Part shown: piece by piece, positions 12,651-23,776 of the stretch
Layout: every line of letters begins with the position of its first letter
Position numbering within the stretch: position 1 is the stretch's first letter
NCBI GenBank assembly: GCA_032718565.1
Contig: JAVGVS010000497.1
Span: forward strand, 62,001 to 126,000
Length of the DNA: 64,000 nt
Origin: Distichodus sexfasciatus
Lineage: Eukaryota; Chordata; Actinopteri; Characiformes; Distichodontidae
Direction: 5' to 3'
Position numbers and translations under genes: made by a program
Notes under the pieces: model-generated
The model's database searches: none
Told to the model about the DNA's origin: nothing
What the model saw: only the letters and a program-made list of their open reading frames with translations

Positions 12651-12815
12651 ATTTACATTTCTGGAATTTAGCAGACACTCTTATCCAGAGTGACTTCCAT
12701 TTCCTAATTTCAGGGACAGCAACTTGGGCTTAAGGGTCTTACTCTGCGACGCAAGCAAGCAGTGGTAGTGCTGGAGGTAAGATTCAAACCCACAACCTTC
12801 TGGTCCAGTGGGGAG
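12647..12815 (+). repeat. Dispersed repeat with GCAGACACTCTTATCC core
   Basis: Same family as 5705-5842, here followed by a GGTAAGATTCAAACCCACAA block and a TTCTGGTCCA end. The sequence to 13140 holds a short GATGAT run near 12890 and nothing else recognisable. Confidence 0.7.
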
Positions 12816-13139
12816 GATCCTATGACTTTGAGATCCCACCAACATTCACAACATACACATCTATTATTTTCCCATACTTGATGTTGATGTGATGATGATG
12901 ATGTTACAGTTCTTAGTGGCTTGATAACTGCATTTTAACAGTTGGGGCAGAACCGTAATCATCTAATCTGCTAATGTCCCTTAAAATGGCCTTTTCAGTT
13001 CTGGAAGTGTCCCACTAGTCCGATTTTGCAGGGAAATGACGTCTCGAGTCTTGTGCTTAATGTTTGGGCTGAGCTCTTTCAAGGATGTTTTTGATTCTGG
13101 CTCAGTTCTTACTGCAGATTCTATAATGAATTCTAGTGT

Positions 13140-13318
13140 GTGTGATTATTTGTCATTGTGAACACACCACAGCTAACATGGACAGCGTCCGGGGAGCAGT
13201 GCTTGGGGACGGTACCCTGCTCATGAGTACCTCAGTGGTTACGTTATCCAGTCCAGGATTCGAACCGGTGACCTTCTGATCATTGGGCAAACTCCCTAAC
13301 CGTTACACAACCAATGCC
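13140..13318 (-). repeat. tRNA-SINE-like repeat, minus orientation
   Basis: Reads as the inverse complement of the common SINE-like repeat: TGATTATTTGTCATTGTGAA at the left, CGGTACCCTGCTCATGAGTA in the middle, and a GGATTCGAACCGGTGACCTT box near the right end. Confidence 0.75.
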
Positions 13319-13499
13319 CCTAGTTCTTTTCTAGTGAAGAGTGTACAATTTATTACTTTATTCAGTAGCTTACATGTTCTTTTCTAAAAATCTGAATGAA
13401 ATTTATTTTGGGGGAGTAAAAGACGATGGAATTTAATTAACACTGGTCAGTGAGAATTACATGGACACTGGGGAAGTGTGTCTGTTGTAGCTAAAAAAG

Positions 13500-14030
13500 T
13501 ATATAAAACCCCAGTGAGGATGAGGAGGAGGAGAGTAGCAGGTTGTGAAGAATATAAACAGCGTTTGTATTGTCCAGTGGGACACGAGCGCAAAAGCGAC
13601 CGGCTCCTTATCGTCGCCCAGCAGCTCTGGAATTCGTCGCCGTGATAAAGTGGCAGAGCGGCAAGACCTTACAAGGCTGGCACAATCCGAAGACGGATTA
13701 TGGGGTTTTTCTTTCCCCCTCATGATATAAGCTTTCTGGGGAAAGTATATAAATAAATAACATTTAAAAAGACCCTAATCAATCAGTCCACGCTAGAGCA
13801 TTATTATCAGAGGCGTGAGATTAAAGCTTTCGCCTTAATCCTGACACTGTACAATTTATTACGCTTTAGCCGCGCCACTTTTCCGCTGAAATGTGCGACG
13901 AATAATGAAATCAAAGCTAATTGCGTGCAAGGACGGAGCGAGGAGACGGCAGCCTCGACATGGCCAAATAAACGTGTATGCAGAAGCGAAGGGGGGTATG
14001 AACACATGCAAATGGATTTCGGTTAGGGAT
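13500..14030. other. Low-repeat island in a gene-free stretch
   Basis: Two blocks (13540-13735 and 13795-14020) are balanced in composition and lack the window's repeat families. Short frames of 60-88 codons occur on both strands without codon structure that I would trust. They may be conserved non-coding elements. Confidence 0.25.
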
Positions 14031-14514
14031 GCACAATACTGGCCACAATCGGCATCGCGATACTGAGATGCAGTGGTGGACAAGTTACCTCCAAAATATA
14101 CTAGATTATAGATGACTAGTTACATTACAATATTACTCTCTGAATTGTAATGTGTTACACAACTCCTGCATTACTGTTGAGTTACTTTCACCAAAATAAG
14201 TGTGGAAGTAGGACATTGTAAAATGCTAAAATGTAGTTTACTGCAGTTGATTCTACATCCAGTGGAGGGCGATGTGGTGCAGCATAATGACTGTAGACAT
14301 ACACTCTGTAGGAAACAGCTCTTGTGCCAAAGGTCTTGTGGTGTTGGTGATTTGTATGAAAATAAAACAGCACCAAATTTTGGGTTAAAAGGGTGTTGTA
14401 ATGAGTGTTGCTAAAATATGTAACGAGTACAATATTACTGAAAATTTTGTAGTTATGCTTACATTACTGTGTTACAGCAAAAAGTACATTACTTTTTATA
14501 TACACACTACCAGT

Positions 14515-15060
14515 CAAAAGTTTGGACACACCTTCCCATTCAATGTGTTTTCTTTATTTTCATTACTATTTACATTGTAGATTCTCACTGAAGGCATCAA
14601 AACTATGACTGGACTGTGTAAGGGCTATTTGACCCAGAACGAGAGTGATGGAGTGCTGCGCCAGATGGCCTGGCCTCCACCGTCACCTGACCAAACCCAG
14701 TCGAGATGGTTTGGGATGAGATGGACCACAGAGTGAAGGCAAAAGGGCCAACAAGTGCTCAGCATCTGTGGGAACTCCTTCAAGACTGTTGGAAAACCAT
14801 TTCAGGAGACTACCTCATGAAGCTCATCGAGAGAATGACCAAGAGTGTGCAAAGCAGTGATCAAAGCAAAGGGTGGTTATTTTCAAGAATCTAAGATATA
14901 AAACATGTTCTGGGTTATTTCACACTTTTTGTTTACTACATAATTCCATATGTGTTCATTCATAGTGCCTTCAGTGAGAATCTACAATGTAAATAGTCAT
15001 GATAATAAAGAATAAAACATTGAATGGGAAGGTGTGTCCAAACTTTTGACTGGTAGTGTA
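14515..15060 (+). mobile_element. Tc1-like transposon, internally deleted
   Basis: Terminal inverted repeats are readable at both ends, with ACCAGTCAAAAGTTTGGACA at the left and its complement at 15037-15058. Between them 14640-14895 encodes a degraded C-terminal piece of a Tc1 transposase (WPP..PD-like, then a WDEM..RVKA stretch and a W.LLQ..W helix). The DDE N-terminal two-thirds are gone, so it cannot be autonomous. It sits inside a repeat resembling the hAT type that begins near 14056. Confidence 0.85.
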
Positions 15061-15309
15061 TATAATCGACCAATTTGATGACGAAGCTAAAACAATGTGC
15101 TGTGCAGCACCAAGTTGACTTAAATGGAAACTTAAACTGCAATAACTTTTCAGTTACAGCTAGACGCTGACGCCAGGAACGGGATCACCGCAAGATTAGT
15201 AATGACACAGTTATCGTTAATGGAGGGAATAACAACCTGGAGTGTGACACCTTCTACTGGCCAAATTAGGGATTTACAGGTTTTTCACCTAAAAAGCAGA
15301 GAAAAGAAA

Positions 15310-15549
15310 GAGTTATGTCCAAAAAGGAAGAAGAAGAAGAAGAAGAAGAAGAGAAGGAGGAAGAAGAAGAAGTAGTAGAATAAATGGATAAAGAAGAAAA
15401 AGATGGTCATGAGGATGATTATGGAGAAGAAGAAAATAAAAGAGAACAAAAGAGAAGAAAAAGATCGGGAAGAATAAGAACAGATAGAGAAGAAGAAATA
15501 AGATAAAGAGCAAGAAAAAAGCAAAAGGTGAAGACATGAGAAGAGGAAG

Positions 15550-15580
<31 letters not shown>

Positions 15581-15830
15581 GAAGTAGAGGATAAACATGA
15601 AGAACCTACAGAAGAAGAAAAAGGAGAAGATAAAGGAGAAGAAGAGATGAGGAAATGGACAAAAATGGTGAAGACGAAAACATTAAGATGAAAAAGAACA
15701 TGTTAATGATAAATAAACATGAACAAGAAAACCATAAAAGAGCAAAATGATAAAGGAGCATAAAATCAGCATGATAAATCAGCATGAAGCAGATAAAAAA
15801 GAAAGAGAAAAGAGAAGAAGAAACAAGAGA
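15310..15830 (+). repeat. Polypurine (GAA/GAAGA) tract
   Basis: Nearly all A and G, dominated by AGAAGA units, with pure runs at 15330-15372 and 15540-15582. The Phe/Leu-rich minus-strand frames it creates are artefacts. Confidence 0.9.
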
Positions 15831-16082
15831 ACAAGGCCATTGTGTTACTCAGACCTGAGCAGGTGGAGAGAGAGAGGTGTTCAAACGTCACTCATATCCT
15901 GATTCTGATCCAGAAATTATTCTGATTCTGATTCATTTTAATCAGATGCCGATGCAGATGATTCTTTTTGATGTATTTCAGCATCGTTCACGCATCACAC
16001 TAACACACACACAGGGACAGAGGAGTGAAAGTGTGAACAGAGCAGCGTTTAGTCAGACACTCGGGAGGATAAATGCGGCAGA

Positions 16083-16900
16083 CGTGTGTGTGTGTGTGTG
16101 TGTGAGTAGTTGCTGGTGTGAAGCCTCTGACCCTCTTATGAGTCCCTCAGGAGACGCACAGATGCTGCACTACAACTCATCACGTGTGTGCGTGCGTGTG
16201 TGTGCGTGTGTGTGCGTGTGTGTTAATTTATGGGAGGTGTATGGGGATGTGTGTGTGTGTGGTACCTTAACATATATGTATAGATGTTTGTGTGTGCATT
16301 TTATTTTGTACAGATTTGTGTGTGTGCTTGTGTGTTTGTTTAAATGTGTGTATGTGCATACAGTATATCTTTGTATAGATGTGTGTGTGTGCATATGTGT
16401 TTCTATAGATGTGTGTGTGTGTGTGTGTGTCTACATAGCTGTGTGTGTATAAGTGCATGTGTATTTACATAGATGTGTGTGTGTCTGCATGTGTGTTTAC
16501 ATAGGTGTGCGTGTATGTTTGCGTGTTTATGTAAGTGTGTGTATGTGTTTACATAGATGTGTGTGTGTTTGTGTATATGTGTTTACATAGATGTGTGCGT
16601 GTATGTTTGTGTGTTTATGTAAATGTGTGTGTGTGCCATAACATATTTATCAGCAGCATGCATGTTCAGGTGTGTGTGTGTATTTATATTTCTCTGGCTT
16701 AATGTGTTTTTATGATGACATTTGTGTGTGTGTGTGTATTTCTATGCCATAATATCTCTTTTTTATGTTGATATATGTGTATTAGTATCATGCATGGATA
16801 GTAAGTATGTCCAGATGTGGTGTGTGCGTGTGTGCGTGTGTGTGTGCGTGTGTGTGTGCGTGTGTGTGCGTGTGTGTGTGTGTCCGTGCCCTAGAGAGTG
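16083..16900 (+). repeat. TG-rich cryptically simple region
   Basis: A long field of (TG)n interrupted by TACATAGATG and TATGTTT variants, with purer runs at 16083-16105, 16184-16222 and 16820-16883. CA runs follow at 17007-17025 and 17047-17061. It yields Cys/Val-rich frames on + and Thr/His-rich frames on -; none is a gene. Confidence 0.9.
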
Positions 16901-17061
16901 TGTGTAGGATCTCATTCCAACTGAGTCTGTCCCTTTGGAGAGTAAAAGTGTTGAGGTGAATTTCCCTCCGGATCGTCCTGCAGTCGTCAAGTGCAATCCC
17001 ACAGGCACACACACACACACACACATCTGGCATGGACAAACACTCCACACACACACACACT

Positions 17062-17940
17062 CACATCTGGACTGACCACAGCTTTCAGTCTAAACTCTAC
17101 ACACTACACTTGGTCTTGGTAATATCGATGTCGACCCTCTTCTTTAATTAACATTTAAATTGGAACCTTGTTTGTTGTTTTCTCCTGAAACACACCAGCT
17201 TCAGAATGTATTTTCACAGCTGAATATTCGGAATTAATTACCACTCACCTGTACTCTCAGTAAACAAAACCATCCTTTTTACACTCTACACTAATTAGCG
17301 TGGCTTCATTACTCACTTTTACCAAACTTGTTTTAATCTTTCTTTTCCATATTTAACATTTTTAAATATTAGTTTTGGAAACATAAGCAAAGTGAGGCTC
17401 TTTTTTTACTAAAACACACATCTTAACGTCTGACAGAAGGGATTTCCTCGACTCTGTCACTGTTAAATGGCTGTGATATGCTTCATTTAGACACAATTAA
17501 GAAATTTAATTGCATTCCGCGTGTTAATTTACACCGTGGCATCGCCCTCGCTTCTCAATCCCCCTCCAAAAAATAAAATCAAGGTCTTTCAGATGGACAG
17601 AAAGAGAGAACAGGCTACTGCACAACTGTCCACGTAATTACACGCTAATTACAATTTGTAAAGTGATTTAAAAACGTGCCTGGTGCAGTTTCCCCGCTTT
17701 ATAAATAAAAATGGACTAATATAATAATGCTCAACTCTTAAATATGTAACTTTTAACAGTTACTACATTAATATATTCATTAAAATCTTATTGAAATCAT
17801 ATGTGCAAACTTAAACCATTTTATTCACAAATTTTGAATTTAACTCTCAATAAAATTGTCTAAAAATCAATTTTATATATTTTTAATTACAACAATTGTT
17901 CAGAAATACGCAATATAAGAGTGTGAAAAGCCGACGTCTG
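17062..17940. other. Gene-free AT-rich stretch
   Basis: No gene is seen. The block 17400-17680 is free of the common repeats and includes AATTA/TAATT cores; the remainder is AT-rich and unremarkable. If the exon at 17947-18100 is real, this is the start of its downstream intron. Confidence 0.3.
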
Positions 17941-17946
17941 TCTCAC

Positions 17947-18100
17947 CTTGTGCAAACACAGCAGCAGCAGGATAGCTGGCAGTTTTCTCATCTTGAAATT
18001 TGGGAATTTGGTCTCTTAAATTCTTACAGAAGGCAAAAATCCCGATGTGTTGCTCCAGGACGCGGAGGCGCATTAGAGGCGAGAGGCATAGCGGGAAAAT
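17947..18100 (-). CDS. First coding exon (signal peptide) of an unidentified gene
   Basis: On the minus strand this segment is bounded by a good acceptor (TTTCATGCAG, exon from 18100) and a consensus donor (CAAG|GTGAGA, exon to 17947). A start codon at 17991-17989 opens 15 codons, MRKLPAILLLLCLHK, ending in phase 0 at the donor. Met plus two basic residues followed by a Leu-rich core is typical of a signal peptide, so the product would be secreted or membrane-bound. The upstream part of the exon is leader and has two short upstream ATGs. Later exons are not found in the 17.9 kb to the left, so either the intron is very long or the call is wrong. I cannot name the gene from 15 residues. Confidence 0.4.
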
Positions 18101-18365
18101 CTGCATGAAAGAGGATTTAAAAGAAAATCTTTAGAAGAGTTTAAAATGACTCAAAACAGACACGTGAAGGACGTGTAAAGCGTTGAATAACTTTAGAAGC
18201 ATAAATTATATAAGTTAATAAATCACATTTGCGCTAAAACGCAGCCCAGACACGACGGAGAGGTTTCAACTCGCGTTTCAAAACACGTATTTATCGTGAA
18301 TAAGTTTTTGGAGGGAAAGAGGAAGAAATGATCACATGAAAGAGGAAGAATAAGGTGCGGCTCAC

Positions 18366-18500
18366 CTTCGACACGGTAAATTCCCAAGCTCAACTCGAGA
18401 AAAAGTGTGAAAATGAGGAGCTTTAACACGTCCAGCTGCGCGCAGCCGAGATTCCGCAGGCGCACTGGTGCTGATGCTGCTGCTGGATGCTGGACGCAGA
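18366..18500 (-). promoter_or_regulatory. Putative non-coding leader exon and CpG-rich 5' end
   Basis: On the minus strand the sequence CGAAG|GTGAGC gives a donor at 18366/18365, paired with the acceptor at 18101 across a 265-bp GT-AG intron. The adjoining sequence to about 18640 is richer in CG dinucleotides than its surroundings, as expected of a promoter. The left end of the leader exon is well defined; the transcription start is not. Confidence 0.35.
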
Positions 18501-18639
18501 TGATGGATGGATGGACGGATAGGTGAGGGAGGGGGGGGGGGTCGTGTCCGCTCCTCGTTTAACGATTTACTTCGATTTTTTAGCGCTTCTCCATTTCGGA
18601 TCCGAGCCGCATTGTTTTTGCAAGACTGAACTTACCAGT

Positions 18640-20250
18640 AATGCAAAAAGTGATCCAGGTTCATTTGTTAAATTCCAAGTTTAAACGGAGCAGGATGAAA
18701 ACCCGAGCGGATAATAGCCCCGATGTGGAGGAGAAGGAAGAGCAGGTGACTCTGTTGTGGGGGTTTATTGTAAGCGGGCCGTGTTGCTTGGTGGCTGTGG
18801 GATGTTGTTTTTGGGGAGTGTGTGCAGAGTTTCAGCTCCGCGCCGAGTTTGGAGCTCAGAGAAGCGCCACGTCAACTTTAACCCGTTCAAACCCCACGGT
18901 GTGGGGCTTGTTCACAGCACACACACAGGGTGAGTAGTTCCACACTTCAGGTCTTATCCACTCAGACTTTCTGTTAAGTAGTTCAGTTCAGTTAAGCAAG
19001 TGAACTAATAATAATAATATTAATAATAATAACATTATTATTATGTGTATTATTATTGTTGTTATTTGTTGTTGTTAATTTTGTATGCATATACTTTTTT
19101 TATTAATATTAATTTATTTTGAAATTAATAACACTTAATGTCAAATTTATTTTATTTTATTGTGTGCCAAGCATTGGAGTCAGAATTAAGTTGCACATAG
19201 TACATAATTAGCAAAAGTATGTACTGCTATTGATGATTCTTTAAAATGCTGTGTACCTTTTTGTTTTGCTGCTGAATGGGTAAAATAATTATGGTTGCAC
19301 ACATTTTGCACATATTTTTACCTGTCACAGGTGTAAAAAGCAAAATTAACGAATCTTTGCTCACTTATGGAAATATACCATGTATATATATATCCCATAA
19401 CTTTGCTAATTACAACTGTTTTATTCTCAACTCTTTTGTTTAAATTTCACTTCATTTTTGTTGGTAAATTCCGTGAGCTAAGCTAGTTCTGGCAGCCTCT
19501 GTTTAATATGTATGTGAGAGCAATTAATAGCGACACTGTCTGATGATTCTCATTGACAATTAACCATCTTATGACGCAAATTATTATAGCTTAATGTTTA
19601 GAGATTGTAGTAGATAATTTTGCTAATTTACTTCTGAATGCAGCAGTGTAAGCAGTTTATGAAACTTATACACAAACATACAGGGATGTCTTTTAACTCA
19701 CAGTGTATATTTGACTTTATTTCAGATTAAGAGCTCAGCACTGCATGGATTTATTATACAGTTTATAATGCACTTTATACTGGAGTCGATACAACACTTT
19801 AGAATAAGTATAAGAAATAAATGTACAGACAGCACCACCGTGTGACCAAAACCATCAACTCCTGACTGAACGTTTATTTTTGTTTGCAGCACGATGCAGT
19901 GTGACAGCTGTACTAAGAAAAATATCTTGATAAATGTCACCTATGAATGGAAACCAGGCCAGGACTCGTGAGATTATACAATCAAAGGCCAACACATGTG
20001 AATCTACATTCAGCACTGTGACACAAATTACATCAATTATTATTTACATTTTAATTGCTGAAATTGAATTTGTTACATCTAAAAATTTTCATGACCACTA
20101 AGTGACATATGATATACAGTTAACTATAATAACACATAAGTATACATTAAGTATAATAACACATTGGGTTTATATAAAGCCATATACATATTAAAGGAGA
20201 TAGAAAAGCTGCTAAATAGACAACTATAAATAGAAAAATATTATTATTAT
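18640..20250. other. Gene-free stretch between the minus-strand gene and the UGT cluster
   Basis: An open frame at 18641-18937 on + has no recognisable domain and overlaps the presumed promoter; I do not call it. From 19000 on the sequence is AT-rich, with an AAT/ATT run at 19008-19070. Confidence 0.4.
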
Positions 20251-20263
20251 TATAATATATATA

Positions 20264-20486
<223 letters not shown>

Positions 20487-20616
20487 AATTTAATTTGAAA
20501 GGGAATATCTGAATATCCCAGATTTTTCCTTACATATTTTATTTAATCTTAAAGGATGTTTCTCTGAGTTTTGATATTCTCTGACCTTATAATGTGATGT
20601 TATGTTATAACTTTAG

Positions 20617-21960
20617 TAATTATTGATTTTCAGTTGATCATTGTTTCCCCCATTTTACAACATTGGAGAGTAATCAATAAGAAAAAAAATAATTATAGAA
20701 AAATGTGTTATTTGTTATCAAATAATTTTATTCTCTATTCAGATGGATATCCAATAGATGAAGAAGTGTTTCATAAGCTTGAAAACAAAGGTATAGAAAA
20801 GGCCCAAAATTTTCTTAGATTTGTAAAGACTGTGCTTATTCTGTCGAGTTATGATGAATTTTTTACGTTGTCAGCAGTCAATCGTGAAAATCGAACTCAA
20901 CAAACTTCATTTCCTATGGGAGACCATTGCGACCATTGTTTATTACACATTATTAGTGGATGTGTGCTACAGCTTCACCCTAACTATTCTGTCTATGCTG
21001 ACAGGTTCTTGTTTTTGGTTTTTTTTGTGTGTGCGCCTGAGTGTGTGATCACAAGAATTAACCAGTAAAATAGTTCCCTCTGCAACATGTAATGAACTGG
21101 GTAGAGAGTGAACCACTTTACTACTTTTTTTTTTTACACAAATAAAGAAAGATTATTTTATCACTTTAATCAATGTTCCAATCCGTTACTCTGCTACTGT
21201 GTCGCAAGTCTCCAGATCAAGTGCCAATTAAGTGTGATTATCATCTAATTTTTAAGGGTCAGCAAGAAGAGTTAAATGCTACTCCACAAGCTTGTCAGTT
21301 CGTAGATAAAAGCACCGCTCGCCGAGTTTGCACTGTGTCAGAGGTTGCTTTGAAAAGAAAATACCTTTCACCCACCTACACCAGTCAGGGGCAGATTAAG
21401 GTGTGCATGGTTCCCATGGCTACTTTTTCTGTTAGCCCCACCCTACCGGCATATTTTAATGAATTGATATTTTTACTGGCCAATCGGAGGCCCCCTGGCA
21501 GGCTGGTACACGTGGGGGCCCCCAGGTTTCAGCCACATCTAGCCTGTGCGTTAATCCGCGCCTGGTTGTAGTAGTCGAAACCAGTTTTTAAAAGTCTCGG
21601 TCCCGTCTCGAACTCTGAGAATATTACTATTAGAACTCGTTGAGACCGACGCAGGCATTTAGTGTTTTAATAACTAAAATAAAAGAATCCCTTTAATTTA
21701 CATAAACCGCACACATACCGTCAGAATCACAAGACTTTGAACTGTTATTAACCTTATTTTTCCTCACAGCCCTAAGCCATAGAATGTCTGCATAATAAAA
21801 TCTCTGCATGTTTGTATTTGTCATGTGGTGTAAAACATGCGTTGGTCCAGTCTTGGTCTCAACTCGGTCTCACCCCACCCTGGTCTTGGTCTTGTCTCGG
21901 TCCCAACACACTCTGGTCTTGGTCTCGGTTTACCAACCCACCAACTCGCCCTGGAACGTT
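20617..21960. repeat. Composite of fold-back-element fragments
   Basis: The ends (20617-20770 and 21570-21960) match the arms of the fold-back element at 5843-8150, including the GTCTC/GAGAC-rich end. The middle holds two open frames (20634-21068 and 21173-21571) with no domain I recognise; they look like transposon interior rather than host genes. Confidence 0.55.
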
Positions 21961-22120
21961 AAATGAAGTGTTGCGAGAAACAGATTAAGTTAAAGAAACA
22001 TTATGACAAACTGCACTGCCTCTTTAAACTCTCTTCTCATCTGTTAAAATTCCTACCTCTGTTGCACTCACACTTTTAATTGGTTGATATTTGTTGTTTA
22101 GACTGTTTTATACTATACAG

Positions 22121-22680
22121 TAGGGCTGTGCGATTAATTGAAATCGTATTGAAATCGCGATGTGAATATGCACGATTTCTAAATCGCCTTACAGCACGAT
22201 TTTTTGCGCTCTCCCGATTATATTTATATTGCGCGCGAACTGTATTTTTCCTCTCGCGAATGTCTTTTTTCCTCTCGACCTGTTAAATGTCCTCGCGCAC
22301 AAAATAGATCACAGACGAGCGGCTTTTTGGCTCGAGTGAGATTTCTGCACGGGTAGGTTTTGGCAGTGTGGGGGCGGGGTTTTGGTGGTCTGGGTTGTTG
22401 TTTTTTCACACACACACACACACACACTTACTTTTTGCCATAGGTCTGTTCTAGAGACATTTTGTTACACCTTTACTAGGTGATTTTTTTTTTGCCTTAT
22501 GTCTGTTTTAGAGACATGTTACAGGTCTTTGATAAAGATCTAATTGTTTTCCTTTGGAAAAATGTTTCATATTCACACTATAAAACATCTGTGTGTGTCA
22601 AAATTGTGATTAAAATCAAAATCGCAGTATTGTTCAAGAAAATCGTGATAGGTTTCTTTTGTCCATATCGCACAGCCCTA
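22121..22680. mobile_element. hAT-type non-autonomous element, copy 1 of a double insertion
   Basis: The ends are TAGGGCTGTGCGAT and its complement ATCGCACAGCCCTA. The 8-bp sequence CTATACAG flanks it on both sides (22113-22120 and 22681-22688), the target-duplication length of hAT transposons. It is 560 bp long, with no transposase. It contains a short CA run at 22407-22427. Confidence 0.88.
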
Positions 22681-22688
22681 CTATACAG

Positions 22689-23227
22689 CAGGGGTATTCA
22701 ACTAAAATTTAAAGAGGTCCAGTTAGAAAAAATTTCTTGAAGCAAAGGTCCAGAAGATCATAATAATTAACTATTTACAGTGATATATACTGTATATATT
22801 TTCACTATTTTTGCTGTCCACTTCTCTTTTTTCTGGAGGGCACCATTTGTTCCTTATTTTTCTCTCTCTTTCTCCGTCTCACCCGTCTTATTCTCACCTT
22901 CCTCCAGCTCAGTCGTCTGTTTCTCTCTCTTTGTTTTCTCTACATGTATCACTATCTGTCTTTCTCTTTCTACAATCTTTTCACGTGTTTGACTTGCCTC
23001 TAACTCTCTCATCGTCTTCACTGTAGAGTCACAGTGTTTACTGTCTGGAATGCACAGACGTGATTGGCTGAGTGGTATCAGGTGCGATACTCTGTGCGTT
23101 TCCTCATCCACTAAAACACTACCGAAAAGACTACAAAAGCTGCGCTGGTTAAAATAGAAGCGCCCGTCAGGTTTTAAATCATAACCTTCTGTTTTGAGGA
23201 CCGCGGCCCTCCTGTTAGTGACCTCTG
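22689..23227. mobile_element. hAT-type non-autonomous element, copy 2 of a double insertion
   Basis: It starts CAGGGGTATTCAACT and ends GTTAGTGACCTCTG, imperfect inverted repeats. It is flanked by CTATACAG at 22681-22688 and again at 23228-23235, the same octamer that flanks its neighbour. The interior includes a CT-rich run at 22850-22990. The 470 bp between this and the unit A promoter show nothing recognisable. Confidence 0.82.
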
Positions 23228-23704
23228 CTATACAGTCTAACATGGCTTGTACATACCTCATCACACTGCTCATATTGTTCTTCTGTACTTTGAAGTTGTT
23301 TACGCACTTCAGTCTAGTGATGTCATTATTCAGAACTTTGTGGATAGAAAAACTAAAAGTATCTAACTCCTCTGTGCTTTATGTCTTGTTTGGTTATATT
23401 AAATGTCACACATTCCTTACTCCAGAGAAGCTCTATTTCAGCTCTCTGATTAAAAATTAAAATACAGAGAGAGAGCTTATTTAAACTTGAACTTGCTGCA
23501 ATCCTGCTTTTAGTATTGATTTTTACTCTGAGGGTGAATTTAATGTTCACCATTTTTTGGCACATTGAAGGTATACACACTATGTTCTAAAAATGTGATC
23601 TATGAATATTTTTAGACTCACATTGCCTTCGATTTTGACAAGTCACCGTCAGTCCCTCCCCTTTATTGGCAACTCTTCTGCTCTTTGTAACTGTGTAATC
23701 TTTG

Positions 23705-23726
23705 TGACTCAGAGCCAGTTTAAATA
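23705..23726 (+). promoter_or_regulatory. Putative core promoter of UGT unit A
   Basis: A TTTAAATA box at 23719-23726 lies 51 bp before the ATG, leaving a leader of roughly 25 nt. A perfect AP-1 site, TGACTCA, lies just upstream at 23705-23711. It does not extend to the TGACnnnGC antioxidant-response core. This promoter lacks the bZIP-like motif found before units B to E. Confidence 0.4.
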
Positions 23727-23776
23727 CGAAGCCTTCGGAGACTCTCCATTCAAACTCTGCAACGCTGAGCTGAAGA

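Noticed and set aside
15877..16452. 191-codon open frame
   Set aside because: Second half is Cys/Val repeats from TG-rich sequence; the first half has no recognisable domain or splice context.
18641..18937. 98-codon + strand frame, possible gene divergent from the minus-strand exon
   Set aside because: No domain, no good start context or splice sites, and it overlaps a CpG-rich promoter-like stretch.
20634..21571. Two open frames of 144 and 132 codons
   Set aside because: They lie inside fragments of the fold-back repeat family and have no match I recognise; likely transposon interior.
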